In this document: positions 1 through 7,359 of the stretch, piece by piece
How the letters are laid out: every line of letters begins with the position of its first letter
Position numbering within the stretch: position 1 is the stretch's first letter
Origin: Microbacterium sp. LWH13-1.2
GTDB taxonomy: Bacteria > Actinomycetota > Actinomycetes > Actinomycetales > Microbacteriaceae
Direction: 5' to 3'
DNA: 64,000 nt
Assembly (NCBI RefSeq): GCF_038397735.1
Contig: NZ_CP151635.1
Location: 3,410,001-3,474,000, forward strand
Position numbers and translations under genes: made by a program
Notes under the pieces: generated by a model
Database searches by the model: none
What the model saw: only the letters and a program-made list of their open reading frames with translations
What the model was told of the DNA's origin: nothing

Positions 1-2
1 TG

Positions 3-578
3 ATCCTCGTGACGGCGTCGATGGGGGCGTATGCACTGGCTCGGCTCGAGTTCGCAGGCAAGAGGATCATCTTCGGCGTCATCATCGCGACGCTCCTCGT
101 TCCTCCGGTGGTCTTCCTCATTCCGAACTACCTGATCGTGCAGAACCTCGGCTGGCTCGACACGATCTGGGCCATCACGGTGCCCGGCGCCGCCGGTGCC
201 TTCGGCATCTTCTTCCTGCGACAGTTCTTCGTCGGGCTGCCGCCCGAGATCGAGGAAGCCGCGCGGATCGACGGTGCCGGCGACATCCGCATCTTCGTGC
301 AGGTGGTGCTTCCGCTCGCTCGACCCGCCCTGGCGACTCTGGCGGTGCTGTCGTTCCTCGGCAACTGGAACGACTTCCTCTGGCCGGTGTACGTGCTGCT
401 GAGCCCCGAGAACCTCACGCTGCAGCCGGGACTCAGCCAGTTGCAGGGTGCCTACTCGACGCACTTCGCGATCGTCATGGCAGGAGCGGTGATCGCATCC
501 GTCCCCGTCCTGATCCTCTTCGCGATCGCGCAGCGGCAGATCGTCGAGTCCGTCGCCGGATCGGCGGTCAAGGGGTGA
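3..578 (+). CDS. Carbohydrate ABC transporter permease (MalG type), 5' end outside window
   Basis: Inner-membrane permease of a binding-protein-dependent sugar importer. The frame is open from base 3 with no start, so the N-terminus lies upstream of the window. The visible 191 residues hold several hydrophobic segments and the EAA loop (EEAARIDGAGD followed by LPLARPALA) that docks on the ATPase; the end (FAIAQRQIVESVAGSAVKG) is typical of MalG-like permeases. Its stop overlaps the next gene by 4 bases (GTGA), so the two are translationally coupled and the imported sugar is probably a product or substrate of that GH43-like lipoprotein. The sugar cannot be told from sequence. No ATPase is visible; a shared MsiK-type ATPase encoded elsewhere is usual in this group. 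Confidence 0.93.
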   Translation: MLVTASMGAYALARLEFAGKRIIFGVIIATLLVPPVVFLIPNYLIVQNLGWLDTIWAITVPGAAGAFGIFFLRQFFVGLPPEIEEAARIDGAGDIRIFVQVVLPLARPALATLAVLSFLGNWNDFLWPVYVLLSPENLTLQPGLSQLQGAYSTHFAIVMAGAVIASVPVLILFAIAQRQIVESVAGSAVKG

Positions 579-1573
579 CCCAGGTCGCGAAGAAGCTCGC
601 CTCCGCGGTCGCCGTGAGCATCATCCTCGCTCTGGGCGTCGGTGTCGCGGGATGCTCCGGCGAGGCCGAGCCCGAGCCCGAGGCGACCGTGGAGCGGGCG
701 CCCTTCCTCATCGATCAGGATTTCGCCGATCCCGACGTCGTCCACGGCGACGACGGGTACGTCGCCTTCGCCACCGAGAATCAGGGCGCGAACGTGCAGT
801 TCGCCACCTCGACCGACCTGGTCACATGGGACGTCTCGACCGATGACGCGTTGCCGGTCCTTCCGGCATGGGCGAGCGCAGGGCGGACCTGGGCGCCGGA
901 CGTCTCGGAGCGAGCCGACGGGAGCTTCGTGATGTACTTCTCGGCCGAGCACGCCGACTCCGGGAGGCAGTGCATCGGATCCGCCACCTCCGACTCGCTC
1001 ACAGGCCCCTATGTCGCTGTCGGCGCGGAGCCGATGATCTGCCCGCTCGAAGAAGGTGGGGCGATCGACCCCGCCGCCTTCGTCGACGACGACGGGACGC
1101 GGTTCCTCCTGTGGAAGAACGACGGCAACTGCTGCGAGCTCGACACGTGGATCCAGATCGCGCCCGTCTCCGTCGACGGCACCCAGCTGGCGGGACCGGC
1201 GACCCGATTGGTCATGCAGACCGAGGCCTGGGAAGGGCATCTGGTGGAGGCGCCGGTGCTGGTCGAGCGCGACGGCACCTACGTTCTGCTCTACTCGGCC
1301 AACGATTACGGCTCCGAGGGCTACGCGATCGGAGCGGCGACGTCCCCGTCGCTGCTCGGACCCTACGAGAAGCTGCCGGACCCCGTCCTCTCCACCTCGT
1401 CCGCCGACGACCGCTACATCGGGCCGGGGGGACAGGACCTCGTCTCCACACCCGACGGCGATGTGCTCGTCTTCCACGGATGGGACGACCTCTTCATCTA
1501 CCGGGGTCTCGCCGCCCTGCCTCTGGATTGGGAGGGCGCCCTGCCCTCCGTTCGACTCCCGACCACCGACTGA
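575..1573 (+). CDS. GH43-family glycoside hydrolase-like lipoprotein
   Basis: Predicted secreted, lipid-anchored five-bladed beta-propeller enzyme acting on arabinose- or xylose-containing glycans. Residues 1-27 form a lipoprotein signal peptide ending in a lipobox with Cys27 (VGVAGC). The GH43 pattern is present: an early Asp in FADPDVVHGDDGY, a second Asp in GRTWAPDVSE, and a Glu in WEGHLVEAPVLVERDG as likely general acid. The length (332 aa) fits a single catalytic domain with no carbohydrate-binding module. The GTG start overlaps the permease stop (GTGA), so this is the last gene of an operon entering from the left. The exact activity (arabinanase, arabinofuranosidase or xylosidase) is not resolvable here. 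Confidence 0.85.
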   Translation: MTQVAKKLASAVAVSIILALGVGVAGCSGEAEPEPEATVERAPFLIDQDFADPDVVHGDDGYVAFATENQGANVQFATSTDLVTWDVSTDDALPVLPAWASAGRTWAPDVSERADGSFVMYFSAEHADSGRQCIGSATSDSLTGPYVAVGAEPMICPLEEGGAIDPAAFVDDDGTRFLLWKNDGNCCELDTWIQIAPVSVDGTQLAGPATRLVMQTEAWEGHLVEAPVLVERDGTYVLLYSANDYGSEGYAIGAATSPSLLGPYEKLPDPVLSTSSADDRYIGPGGQDLVSTPDGDVLVFHGWDDLFIYRGLAALPLDWEGALPSVRLPTTD

Positions 1574-1590
1574 CGCCGGCGAGCAGGCGC

Positions 1591-2040
1591 TCAGGCGTCG
1601 ACGGTCACTGCCTGCAGTGCGTGCACGACCGGCGCGAGCTCGGGCTGGGTCACCGCATCGCTGAGCGCGCGTTCGAGGGTGTCGTCATGGATCGGATGCG
1701 CCTGCTCGTACAGCGCCAGGCCGGCCGGCGTGAGCTCGGTGTAGATGCCTCGACGGTCGTCGGCGCAGAGGATGCGGGTGAGCAGCCCCCGGTCTTCGAG
1801 ACGAGTCACGAGCCGAGTCGTCGCGCTCGGGCTCAGGGCCGTCGCACGGGCGAGCTGCTGCATCCGCATGTGCCAGCCGTCCTGCCTGCTGAGCGCGTCG
1901 AGCACGGTGTACTCGACGACCGACAGGCCCACCGATGCGCCGAGCGCCTTCTCGAGGTCGGCCTCGATGATGCCGTGCAGAGCGGCGAGTGTCCGCCAGC
2001 CCCGAGCGCGGATCTCGACAGCATCGTCTGAGATGCCCAC
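1591..2040 (-). CDS. MarR-family transcriptional regulator
   Basis: A 149-residue winged-helix DNA-binding protein. The HTH and wing are seen in MQQLARATALSPSATTRLV and LEDRGLLTRILCADDRRGIY, with the family DxRx(G) wing signature (DDRRGIYTELTPAG). The start chosen is the GTG at 2040 because GGAGGT lies 4 bases upstream; a longer frame to 2106 would run through the shared operator. It is divergent from an MFS exporter and an aldo-keto reductase, the usual layout in which a MarR protein represses its own gene and a detoxifying exporter until a small phenolic or electrophilic ligand binds. The ligand is unknown. Confidence 0.92.
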   Translation of the reverse strand: MGISDDAVEIRARGWRTLAALHGIIEADLEKALGASVGLSVVEYTVLDALSRQDGWHMRMQQLARATALSPSATTRLVTRLEDRGLLTRILCADDRRGIYTELTPAGLALYEQAHPIHDDTLERALSDAVTQPELAPVVHALQAVTVDA

Positions 2041-2051
2041 AGTGACCTCCG

Positions 2052-2129
2052 AAGTAGTTGCTTGCGCGGGATACTTGCGTGTGCAACGATTATCCCTCGG
2101 ACGCAATATCCCGCGTCTGCAACTACTTT
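2052..2129. promoter_or_regulatory. Divergent MarR operator/promoter with long inverted repeat
   Basis: Arms 2052-2080 and 2101-2129 are near-perfect inverted repeats (AGTAGTTGC..CGCGGGATA..TTGCGT), and a shorter palindrome TTGCGTGTGCAA (2075-2086) sits between them. The array occupies nearly the whole space between the MarR and MFS start codons, so it is very likely the operator for both. Operator function is inferred from position and symmetry. Confidence 0.8.
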
Positions 2130-2153
2130 AGCAGAGGACTTCGGAGCACACCC

Positions 2154-3341
2154 ATGCCACTCGGACTCATCGCACTCGCCATCGGCGCCTTCGGGATCGG
2201 ACTCACCGAGTTCGTGATCATGGGCCTTCTTCCCGAGGTCGCCACAGACTTCGGAGTCACCGAGGCCACGGCGGGCTGGCTCATCTCGGGCTACGCGCTG
2301 GCGGTGGTCGTCGGCGCGCTCGGCCTCACCGCCGCCACGACGCGACTGCCCCGCAAGCCCGTGCTGCTCGGCCTCGTCGTGCTGTTCATCGCGGGCAACG
2401 CGCTCACCGCTCTCGCCCCGGACTACACGATCGCCATGATCGGCCGCATCATCGCAGCTCTCTGCCACGGCGCGTTCTTCGGCATCGGCTCGGTCGTCGC
2501 GGCCGCGCTCGTCGCCCCCGAGAAGAAGGCGCGCGCGATCGCGATCATGTTCACCGGTCTCACGGCCGCCAACGTGTTCGGAGTGCCCTTCGGCACGTTC
2601 CTCGGGCAGCAGTTCGGGTGGCGCTCGACGTTCTGGGTGATCTCGGCCATCGGTGTGATCGCGTTCGCCGGCATCGCGTTCCTCGTCACTGCCCCGAAGG
2701 TCGCAGGCGAGCAGGTGAGCCTTCGGAGCGAGCTCCGCGCCTTCCGTTCGGGCCAGGTCTGGCTCTCGCTCATCGTCACCGCCCTCGCGTTCGGCGGCAT
2801 GTTCGGCGCCTTCACCTACATCGCGTACACATTGACCGGCGTCACGGGCTTCGCCGACACCACGGTGCCGTGGCTGCTCGTGCTGTTCGGCGCGGGTCTC
2901 GTGGCCGGCAACTGGATCGGCGGACGCCTGGCCGATCGCTCGATCGACCGCACTCTCCTGATCTTCATCGCAGCTCTCGTCGTCGTACTCGTGCTGTTCG
3001 GCTTCTTCGCGTGGTCGCAGCCCGTCACGATCGGGATTCTCGTGCTGATGGGAGCGTTCGGCTTCGGCACGGTGCCTGGCCTGCAGAGCCGCATCATGCA
3101 CTACGCCGGCGGAGCGCCGACCCTCGCCTCCGGCGCGAACATCGGTGCGTTCAACGTCGGCAATGCTCTCGGCGCCTGGGCCGGCGGCCTCGGCATCGCT
3201 GCGGGTCTCGGCTACACCTCGCCCATCTGGATCGGCGCCGCGATCACGGCATCCGCACTGGTCGTCATGGTGATCGCCGTCGTCGCGGCCCGGCGGCCGT
3301 CGCCCGCAGCGACCGGCACCCTCCAGACCGTCGCCGCATGA
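2154..3341 (+). CDS. MFS transporter, DHA1 / AraJ-like drug or sugar efflux family
   Basis: A 395-residue, 12-helix major facilitator protein. The first helix (LIALAIGAFGIGLTEFVIMGLLP) and the helix 4-5 region (IGRIIAALCHGAFFGIGS) are typical of the AraJ/YdhP/YdeA efflux branch. The ATG at 2154 is preferred over upstream in-frame starts because those fall inside the operator. It is divergent from marR and followed 38 bases later by an aldo-keto reductase, suggesting a regulon that both exports and reduces a toxic carbonyl compound or aromatic. Substrate unknown. Confidence 0.9.
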   Translation: MPLGLIALAIGAFGIGLTEFVIMGLLPEVATDFGVTEATAGWLISGYALAVVVGALGLTAATTRLPRKPVLLGLVVLFIAGNALTALAPDYTIAMIGRIIAALCHGAFFGIGSVVAAALVAPEKKARAIAIMFTGLTAANVFGVPFGTFLGQQFGWRSTFWVISAIGVIAFAGIAFLVTAPKVAGEQVSLRSELRAFRSGQVWLSLIVTALAFGGMFGAFTYIAYTLTGVTGFADTTVPWLLVLFGAGLVAGNWIGGRLADRSIDRTLLIFIAALVVVLVLFGFFAWSQPVTIGILVLMGAFGFGTVPGLQSRIMHYAGGAPTLASGANIGAFNVGNALGAWAGGLGIAAGLGYTSPIWIGAAITASALVVMVIAVVAARRPSPAATGTLQTVAA

Positions 3342-3379
3342 CCGCACACACCCGCACACCGAACAAGAAGGAATCAGCA

Positions 3380-4213
3380 GTGAGCACTCCCACCATCCCC
3401 ACCGTCACCCTGAACAACGGCATCGAGATGCCGCAGCTCGGCTACGGCGTCTTCCAGGTGCCGGATGGGGAGACGACGGCGGCCGTCGCCGCGGCCCTCG
3501 ACGCCGGATACCGCAGCATCGACACCGCAGCGGTCTACGGCAATGAGGCGGGCGTCGCCCGCGCGCTCAGCCAGTCGGGCATCGACCGCAGCGACCTCTT
3601 CGTGACCTCCAAGGTCTGGATCACCGACCATGGCTACGACGCCGCACTTCGCGCGTATGACGAGTCGCTCGAGCGCCTCGGCCTCGACCACCTCGACCTG
3701 TACCTGATCCACTGGCCCACGCCCGCGCTCGGAACGTACGCCGAGACGTGGCGGGCCCTCGAGAAGCTCTACGCCGACGGGCGCGTTCGCGCGATCGGGG
3801 TCTCGAACTTCGAGCCGGAGCACCTCGAACGGCTCGTGTCCGAGGGCGGCGTCGTGCCCGCGGTCAACCAGGTCGAGCTGCACCCGGCGCTGCAGAACCG
3901 TGCGGTTGCCGCCGCGAACGCTCAGCGGGGGATCATCACCGAGGCGTGGAGTCCGCTCGCGCAGGGCGCCGTGCTCGGTGACGCCTCCGTGGTCGATATC
4001 GCCGGCCGCCACGGCAAGACTCCCGCACAGGTGGTGCTGCGCTGGCATCTGCAGCAGGGTCGTGTCGTGATCCCGAAGTCGGTGACCCCGGCGCGCATCG
4101 CGCAGAACCTCGACGTGTTCGATTTCGTGCTGGACGCCGAGGAACTCGCGACGATAGACGGTCTCGAGCGCGACGGTCGCACGGGGCCGCACCCGGCCGA
4201 GTTCAACGGCTGA
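3380..4213 (+). CDS. Aldo/keto reductase (2,5-diketo-D-gluconate reductase-like)
   Basis: Cytosolic NADPH-dependent reductase of aldehydes or ketones, 277 aa, (beta/alpha)8 barrel. The AKR catalytic tetrad is present: Asp48 and Tyr53 (SIDTAAVYGNE), Lys78 (TSKVW) and His111 (LIHWP). The NADPH-binding end (IPKSVTPARIAQNLDVFDF) is intact. The GTG at 3380 is chosen because AAGGAA lies just upstream. It probably shares a transcript with the MFS gene before it and so falls under MarR control. The physiological substrate cannot be inferred; broad-range carbonyl detoxification is the commonest role in this context. Confidence 0.92.
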   Translation: MSTPTIPTVTLNNGIEMPQLGYGVFQVPDGETTAAVAAALDAGYRSIDTAAVYGNEAGVARALSQSGIDRSDLFVTSKVWITDHGYDAALRAYDESLERLGLDHLDLYLIHWPTPALGTYAETWRALEKLYADGRVRAIGVSNFEPEHLERLVSEGGVVPAVNQVELHPALQNRAVAAANAQRGIITEAWSPLAQGAVLGDASVVDIAGRHGKTPAQVVLRWHLQQGRVVIPKSVTPARIAQNLDVFDFVLDAEELATIDGLERDGRTGPHPAEFNG

Positions 4214-4243
4214 CGCCACCGTCTGGTCATGCGGGCGCGGTGC

Positions 4244-5056
4244 TTACTGCGCCCGCATGAACTCCTCGGCTGCGGCGACCTGCTCGGGGGTCGGGCGGAC
4301 GCCGGTGTAGAGCACGAACTGCTCGAGCGCCTGCAGGGTCGCGACCTCGGCGCCGGTGATCACGGTCTTCCCGGCTGCGCGCCCCGCCGCGATCAGTGGA
4401 GTCTCGGCAGGAAGAGCCACGACGTCGAACACGATGGATGCCGCGGCGATCTGCTCCTCGGTGAACGACAGCGCATGCTCGTCCGCCCCACCGGCCATAC
4501 CGATCGGGGTGATGTTGACGATCACGTCGGCGGTCATGGCATCCGCATCCGCCGTCCAGTCGAATCCGTAGAGGTCGGCGAGCCCGCGACCGCGCTCCTC
4601 GTTGCGCGCCACGATCGTGACGCGCGAGAATCCGGCGTCACGGAAGGCGGCGGCCGTCGCCTTCGCCATGCCGCCGGAACCGCGCAGCAGCACGGACGAC
4701 GACGGGTCGAGCGTGTTCCGCTCGATCAGCTGGGCGATCGCGCTGTAGTCGGTGTTGTGGGCCGTGAGCACGCCGTCGTCGTTCACGATGGTGTTGACCG
4801 AGTCGATCGCGGTGGCCGACGGGTCCATGCGGTCGACGAGTGCGATCACGTCCTCTTTGTAGGGCATCGAGATCGCGCATCCGCGGATGCCGAGCCCGCG
4901 CACGCCGGCGATCGCCTGTCCGAGGTCGGCCGGTGCGAACGCCTTGTAGATCCAATTCAGCCCCAGCTCCTCGTAGAGGAAGTTGTGGAATCGGGTTCCG
5001 TTGTTGCTCGGGCGCGCGGACAGCGAGATGCACAGCGTCATGTCTTTGTTCAGCAT
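4244..5056 (-). CDS. Shikimate 5-dehydrogenase-like protein
   Basis: A 270-residue NAD(P)-dependent dehydrogenase of the AroE/YdiB superfamily. Seen: an SxS substrate motif (SLSARPS), catalytic-Lys motif (ISMPYKE), Asn in NTIVND, Asp in HNTDYSAI, and the nucleotide loop GSGGMAKA. The divergence from canonical AroE (SARPSNNGTRFHN at the substrate end, NTDYSAI instead of NTDxxG) suggests a paralogue used on quinate/shikimate or a related acid rather than the housekeeping biosynthetic enzyme. Start placed at the ATG at 5056; a GTG two codons upstream (5062) is equally possible. It is convergent with the aldo-keto reductase. Confidence 0.85.
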   Translation of the reverse strand: MLNKDMTLCISLSARPSNNGTRFHNFLYEELGLNWIYKAFAPADLGQAIAGVRGLGIRGCAISMPYKEDVIALVDRMDPSATAIDSVNTIVNDDGVLTAHNTDYSAIAQLIERNTLDPSSSVLLRGSGGMAKATAAAFRDAGFSRVTIVARNEERGRGLADLYGFDWTADADAMTADVIVNITPIGMAGGADEHALSFTEEQIAAASIVFDVVALPAETPLIAAGRAAGKTVITGAEVATLQALEQFVLYTGVRPTPEQVAAAEEFMRAQ

Positions 5057-5259
5057 GGTCACCGACTCAGGGTACCCGCGGAGTCTGCGAGAGATCGGGC
5101 CGAAAGGCCTTCACCGATATCGCCCGGGGTCAACCCCCATGGCGTCCGGGCGGCTGCTCGCCTAGTGTGAAGGTGCGTGCGCAGGGGATTGATCGTCTCC
5201 GTCCACCCCAGATGACGGGCTGCCTTCCCCAGAGGCAAGGCGATCCGTGCACGCGATTG

Positions 5260-5305
5260 GGCCCTCTCGAGTGGTTCTGTCCCCAACAGGCTGCTCGAGA
5301 GGGCC
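5260..5305. repeat. 12-bp inverted repeat (hairpin), 22-nt loop
   Basis: GGCCCTCTCGAG at 5260-5271 is exactly complementary to CTCGAGAGGGCC at 5294-5305. The stem is strong, and a T-run (tttttt, about 5327-5332) follows about 21 bases later on the + strand. It may be a terminator or an RNA element; function unknown. Confidence 0.6.
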
Positions 5306-5336
5306 GCTGATCGCACGTCATTCAAGTTTTTTCCGA

Positions 5337-5360
5337 TTTGTCCCCCATATGGGGGACAAA
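5337..5360. promoter_or_regulatory. 24-bp perfect palindrome, candidate operator
   Basis: TTTGTCCCCCAT followed directly by its exact mirror ATGGGGGACAAA. A perfect, loop-less 24-bp dyad is typical of a protein-binding site rather than an RNA hairpin. It overlaps the -35 of the possible promoter next to it. The binding protein is unknown. Confidence 0.6.
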
Positions 5361-5382
5361 AGGGTCTCGGAGGGGTTAGGCT
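5353..5382 (+). promoter_or_regulatory. Possible sigma-70-type promoter upstream of csp
   Basis: GGGACA (5353-5358), an 18-base spacer, and TAGGCT (5377-5382) form a plausible actinobacterial -35/-10 pair. Its -35 lies inside the palindrome, so a bound protein would block or steer RNA polymerase. Inferred from sequence only. Confidence 0.4.
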
Positions 5383-5411
5383 GGAATCTGACGCACCCTC
5401 CGGTCGTCTTC

Positions 5412-5452
5412 GGCCCTCATCGCTCCCCCCGCGGTGAGGGCCACACCATTTT
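5412..5452 (+). terminator. Terminator-like hairpin in the csp leader
   Basis: GGCCCTCA (5412-5419) pairs with TGAGGGCC (5435-5442), followed by a run of T at about 5449-5453. If the promoter at 5353-5382 is real, this would end a short leader RNA of roughly 60 nt or act as an attenuator before the cold-shock gene. Confidence 0.5.
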
Positions 5453-5556
5453 TCGGGCACCTCTCGTCGTCGAGACGAGTGCCGCGTGTGTGACCGATGA
5501 TTACCGCTCATGCAACATTTGGGTTACGGGCTGACCTCGGGACTTCCGCTCAGCGC

Positions 5557-5578
5557 GTGCTCCACTAGCGTGGAGCAC
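5557..5578. promoter_or_regulatory. Inverted repeat overlapping a possible csp -10
   Basis: GTGCTCCAC (5557-5565) and GTGGAGCAC (5570-5578) flank TAGC; the TAGCGT across the centre could be the -10 box of the cold-shock gene. This would be either an operator or a 5'-UTR hairpin. Confidence 0.4.
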
Positions 5579-5624
5579 GTCGGGGCATCCTGCGTCGGCT
5601 TCTTTCCAGCAGAACAGGCAGTAC

Positions 5625-5831
5625 ATGAGCACCCAGGGCACGGTTAAGTGGTTCAACTCGGAGAAGGGCTTCGGCTTCATCTCCCCCGACGACGGCGGCG
5701 CTGACGTTTTCGCGCACTACTCCGCCATCGAGTCATCCGGCTACCGCTCTCTCGAAGAGAACCAGCGAGTCGAGTTCGACGTGGCGCAGGGCCCCAAGGG
5801 CCTGCAGGCTGAGAACATCCGTCCGCTCTGA
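5625..5831 (+). CDS. Cold-shock protein (CspA family)
   Basis: A 68-residue single cold-shock domain that binds single-stranded RNA/DNA and melts secondary structure in mRNA. RNP1 (KGFGFI) and RNP2 (VFAHY) are both intact, with the start [11 protein letters not shown] typical of the family. Length is normal. The TGA stop sits in the loop of a hairpin (GTCCGCTC / GAGCGGAC). The gene stands alone; the long structured leader upstream suggests post-transcriptional or repressor control, as known for csp genes elsewhere. Confidence 0.97.
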   Translation: MSTQGTVKWFNSEKGFGFISPDDGGADVFAHYSAIESSGYRSLEENQRVEFDVAQGPKGLQAENIRPL

Positions 5832-5845
5832 GAGCGGACGTCCAT

Positions 5846-5898
5846 AGAACTCCCTGACCGGTGGTCCGCACTCGATGCGACCCCCGGCAGGGAGTTCT
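5846..5898. terminator. Hairpin between csp and the HAD gene
   Basis: AGAACTCCCTG (5846-5856) is complementary to CAGGGAGTTCT (5888-5898). It lies between two convergent genes and probably serves as a bidirectional terminator, although the T-run is weak. Confidence 0.55.
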
Positions 5899-5925
5899 GT
5901 GCTTTCTGGAGGGCTGGTCCGGCGG

Positions 5926-6591
5926 TCAGCGGAGCAGCAGTGCGCGCAGCTCGTCGGCGGATGCAGCGCGGAACGCGGCTTCGTCGCCTTCGTGCGCGTC
6001 GCTGAAGCCCCACTCGACGAAGATCACGGGCACGCCGTTCGCGTTGCCGCCCTCGACGTCGTGGTGGCGGTCGCCGATGAGCACCGGTCGTGATACGTCC
6101 GCGCCTCGCTCGGCGAGACGGCGCAGGGCCTCCGCGACGATGTCGGTCTTGGAGGCGAGGGTCGACTCGTCGGGAGTCGCGCCGACCGTCGTGAGGAAGT
6201 ACGGGCGCAGCTCGAAGAAGTCGATGATCGCGTCGACCTGGATCTCGGGCTTCGAGCTCGCGGTCGCCTGCGGCACACCGGCGGTGTGCAGGTCGCGGAT
6301 GATCTCGGGTACGCCGGGGTAGGTGGCGACGTCGGTCGTGTAGCCGTCGGCCTTGCCGAGCGTCCGGTAGAACGCCACGGCCTCGGCGGACTGCTCGGGA
6401 GTCATTCCCGCCTGCGCCTGGAACGACTGGAACATCGGCGGGCCGATCCAGTGAACGAGCTCCTCGCGTGTCGGCGCAGGGTGCCCGAAATGGGTGAGGG
6501 CGACGTTCAGTCGACGGAGGATGCCGACCGACGCGTCGGCGATCGTGCCGTCGACGTCCCAGAGCACGCAGGAGTAGGGGGAAGAAGCCAT
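5926..6591 (-). CDS. HAD-superfamily phosphatase (phosphoglycolate phosphatase-like)
   Basis: A 221-residue cytosolic phosphohydrolase. The catalytic DxDGT motif (WDVDGTIAD, Asp12 nucleophile and Asp14) is at the N-terminus, a small alpha-helical cap follows, then the Ser/Lys region (ATASSKPEIQ) and the acidic metal loop (VLIGDRHHDVEGG). The GDRxxDxxG form is typical of the Gph/PpaX group. Start at the ATG at 6591. It stands in the same orientation as nucS but 63 bases away, so co-transcription is uncertain. Substrate unknown. Confidence 0.9.
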   Translation of the reverse strand: MASSPYSCVLWDVDGTIADASVGILRRLNVALTHFGHPAPTREELVHWIGPPMFQSFQAQAGMTPEQSAEAVAFYRTLGKADGYTTDVATYPGVPEIIRDLHTAGVPQATASSKPEIQVDAIIDFFELRPYFLTTVGATPDESTLASKTDIVAEALRRLAERGADVSRPVLIGDRHHDVEGGNANGVPVIFVEWGFSDAHEGDEAAFRAASADELRALLLR

Positions 6592-6654
6592 GTCTTCCAG
6601 CCTATGGGCAGTGCACGAGTCGACCGACCGTGATGAACATGTGTGCAGCTCGCC

Positions 6655-7350
6655 TCAGAAGAGGCGAGGGATGCCGGACTCGATGCCCTTCATGTCGTCG
6701 TAGTCGAGCACGAGACAGCGGATGCCGCGGTCCTCGGCGAGCACACGCGCCTGCGGCTTGATCTCCTGCGCGGCGAAGACGCCCTGCACGGGGGCGAGGT
6801 GCGGATCGCGACCCAGCAGCTCGAGGTAGCGGGTGAGCTGCTCGACGCCGTCTATGTCGCCGCGGCGCTTGATCTCGACAGCGATGGCCGCGCCGTCGGC
6901 ATCCCGTACGAGCAGGTCGACCGGGCCGATCGCCGTCGGGTATTCGCGACGCACCAGTGTCGCGCCGTCGGAGATGCGGTCGACCTGTTCCGCCAGCAGA
7001 CGCTGCAGGTCGGCTTCGACGCCGTCCTTCTGCAGTCCGGGGTCGATGCCGAGGTCGTGGTTGGTGTCGTGCAGGATCTCGTAGATCTGCACGCGCAGGG
7101 CGTCGCCGGTCTTCTTGTGCGTGACGCGCCAGACCTCGGTGACTCCGGCGATGGACTCCTCTTCGCCCGGTAGCTCGGTGGCGAGCGTGCACGGCGGGCT
7201 CATCCAGTTCAGCGGCTTGTAGCTGCCGCCGTCGGAGTGCACGAGCAGACTCCCGTCTCCCTTGTGCACGAGCAGACGCGTGGCGAGCGGGAGATGGGCG
7301 TTGAGGCGGCCCGTGTAATCCACGGAGCAGCGGGCGATGACGAGACGCAC
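6655..7350 (-). CDS. nucS: Endonuclease NucS / EndoMS (mismatch-specific)
   Basis: A 231-residue nuclease that cuts both strands at base mismatches and provides non-canonical mismatch repair in Actinobacteria, which lack MutS/MutL. The start ([21 protein letters not shown]) is the actinobacterial NucS signature, and the C-terminal PD-(D/E)xK nuclease core is intact: Asp in [12 protein letters not shown] and AVEIKRRG carrying the Glu and Lys. The C-terminal tail [10 protein letters not shown] resembles the beta-clamp-binding end of NucS. Start is GTG at 7350, 9 bases after the preceding MFS stop, so the two may be co-transcribed. Confidence 0.95.
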   Translation of the reverse strand: MRLVIARCSVDYTGRLNAHLPLATRLLVHKGDGSLLVHSDGGSYKPLNWMSPPCTLATELPGEEESIAGVTEVWRVTHKKTGDALRVQIYEILHDTNHDLGIDPGLQKDGVEADLQRLLAEQVDRISDGATLVRREYPTAIGPVDLLVRDADGAAIAVEIKRRGDIDGVEQLTRYLELLGRDPHLAPVQGVFAAQEIKPQARVLAEDRGIRCLVLDYDDMKGIESGIPRLF

Positions 7351-7359
7351 CCGTCGAGC

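Larger units (their letters stand above)
5057..5624. other. Palindrome-rich intergenic region upstream of the cold-shock gene
   Basis: No convincing coding sequence. From left to right it holds a 12-bp inverted repeat (5260-5305), a 24-bp perfect palindrome (5337-5360), a possible promoter (5353-5382), a terminator-like hairpin with a T-run (5412-5452), and a 9-bp inverted repeat over a possible -10 (5557-5578). These are listed separately. Confidence 0.7.

Noticed and set aside
1009..1477. Minus-strand open frames within the GH43-like gene
   Set aside because: Antisense shadows without start signals or domains.
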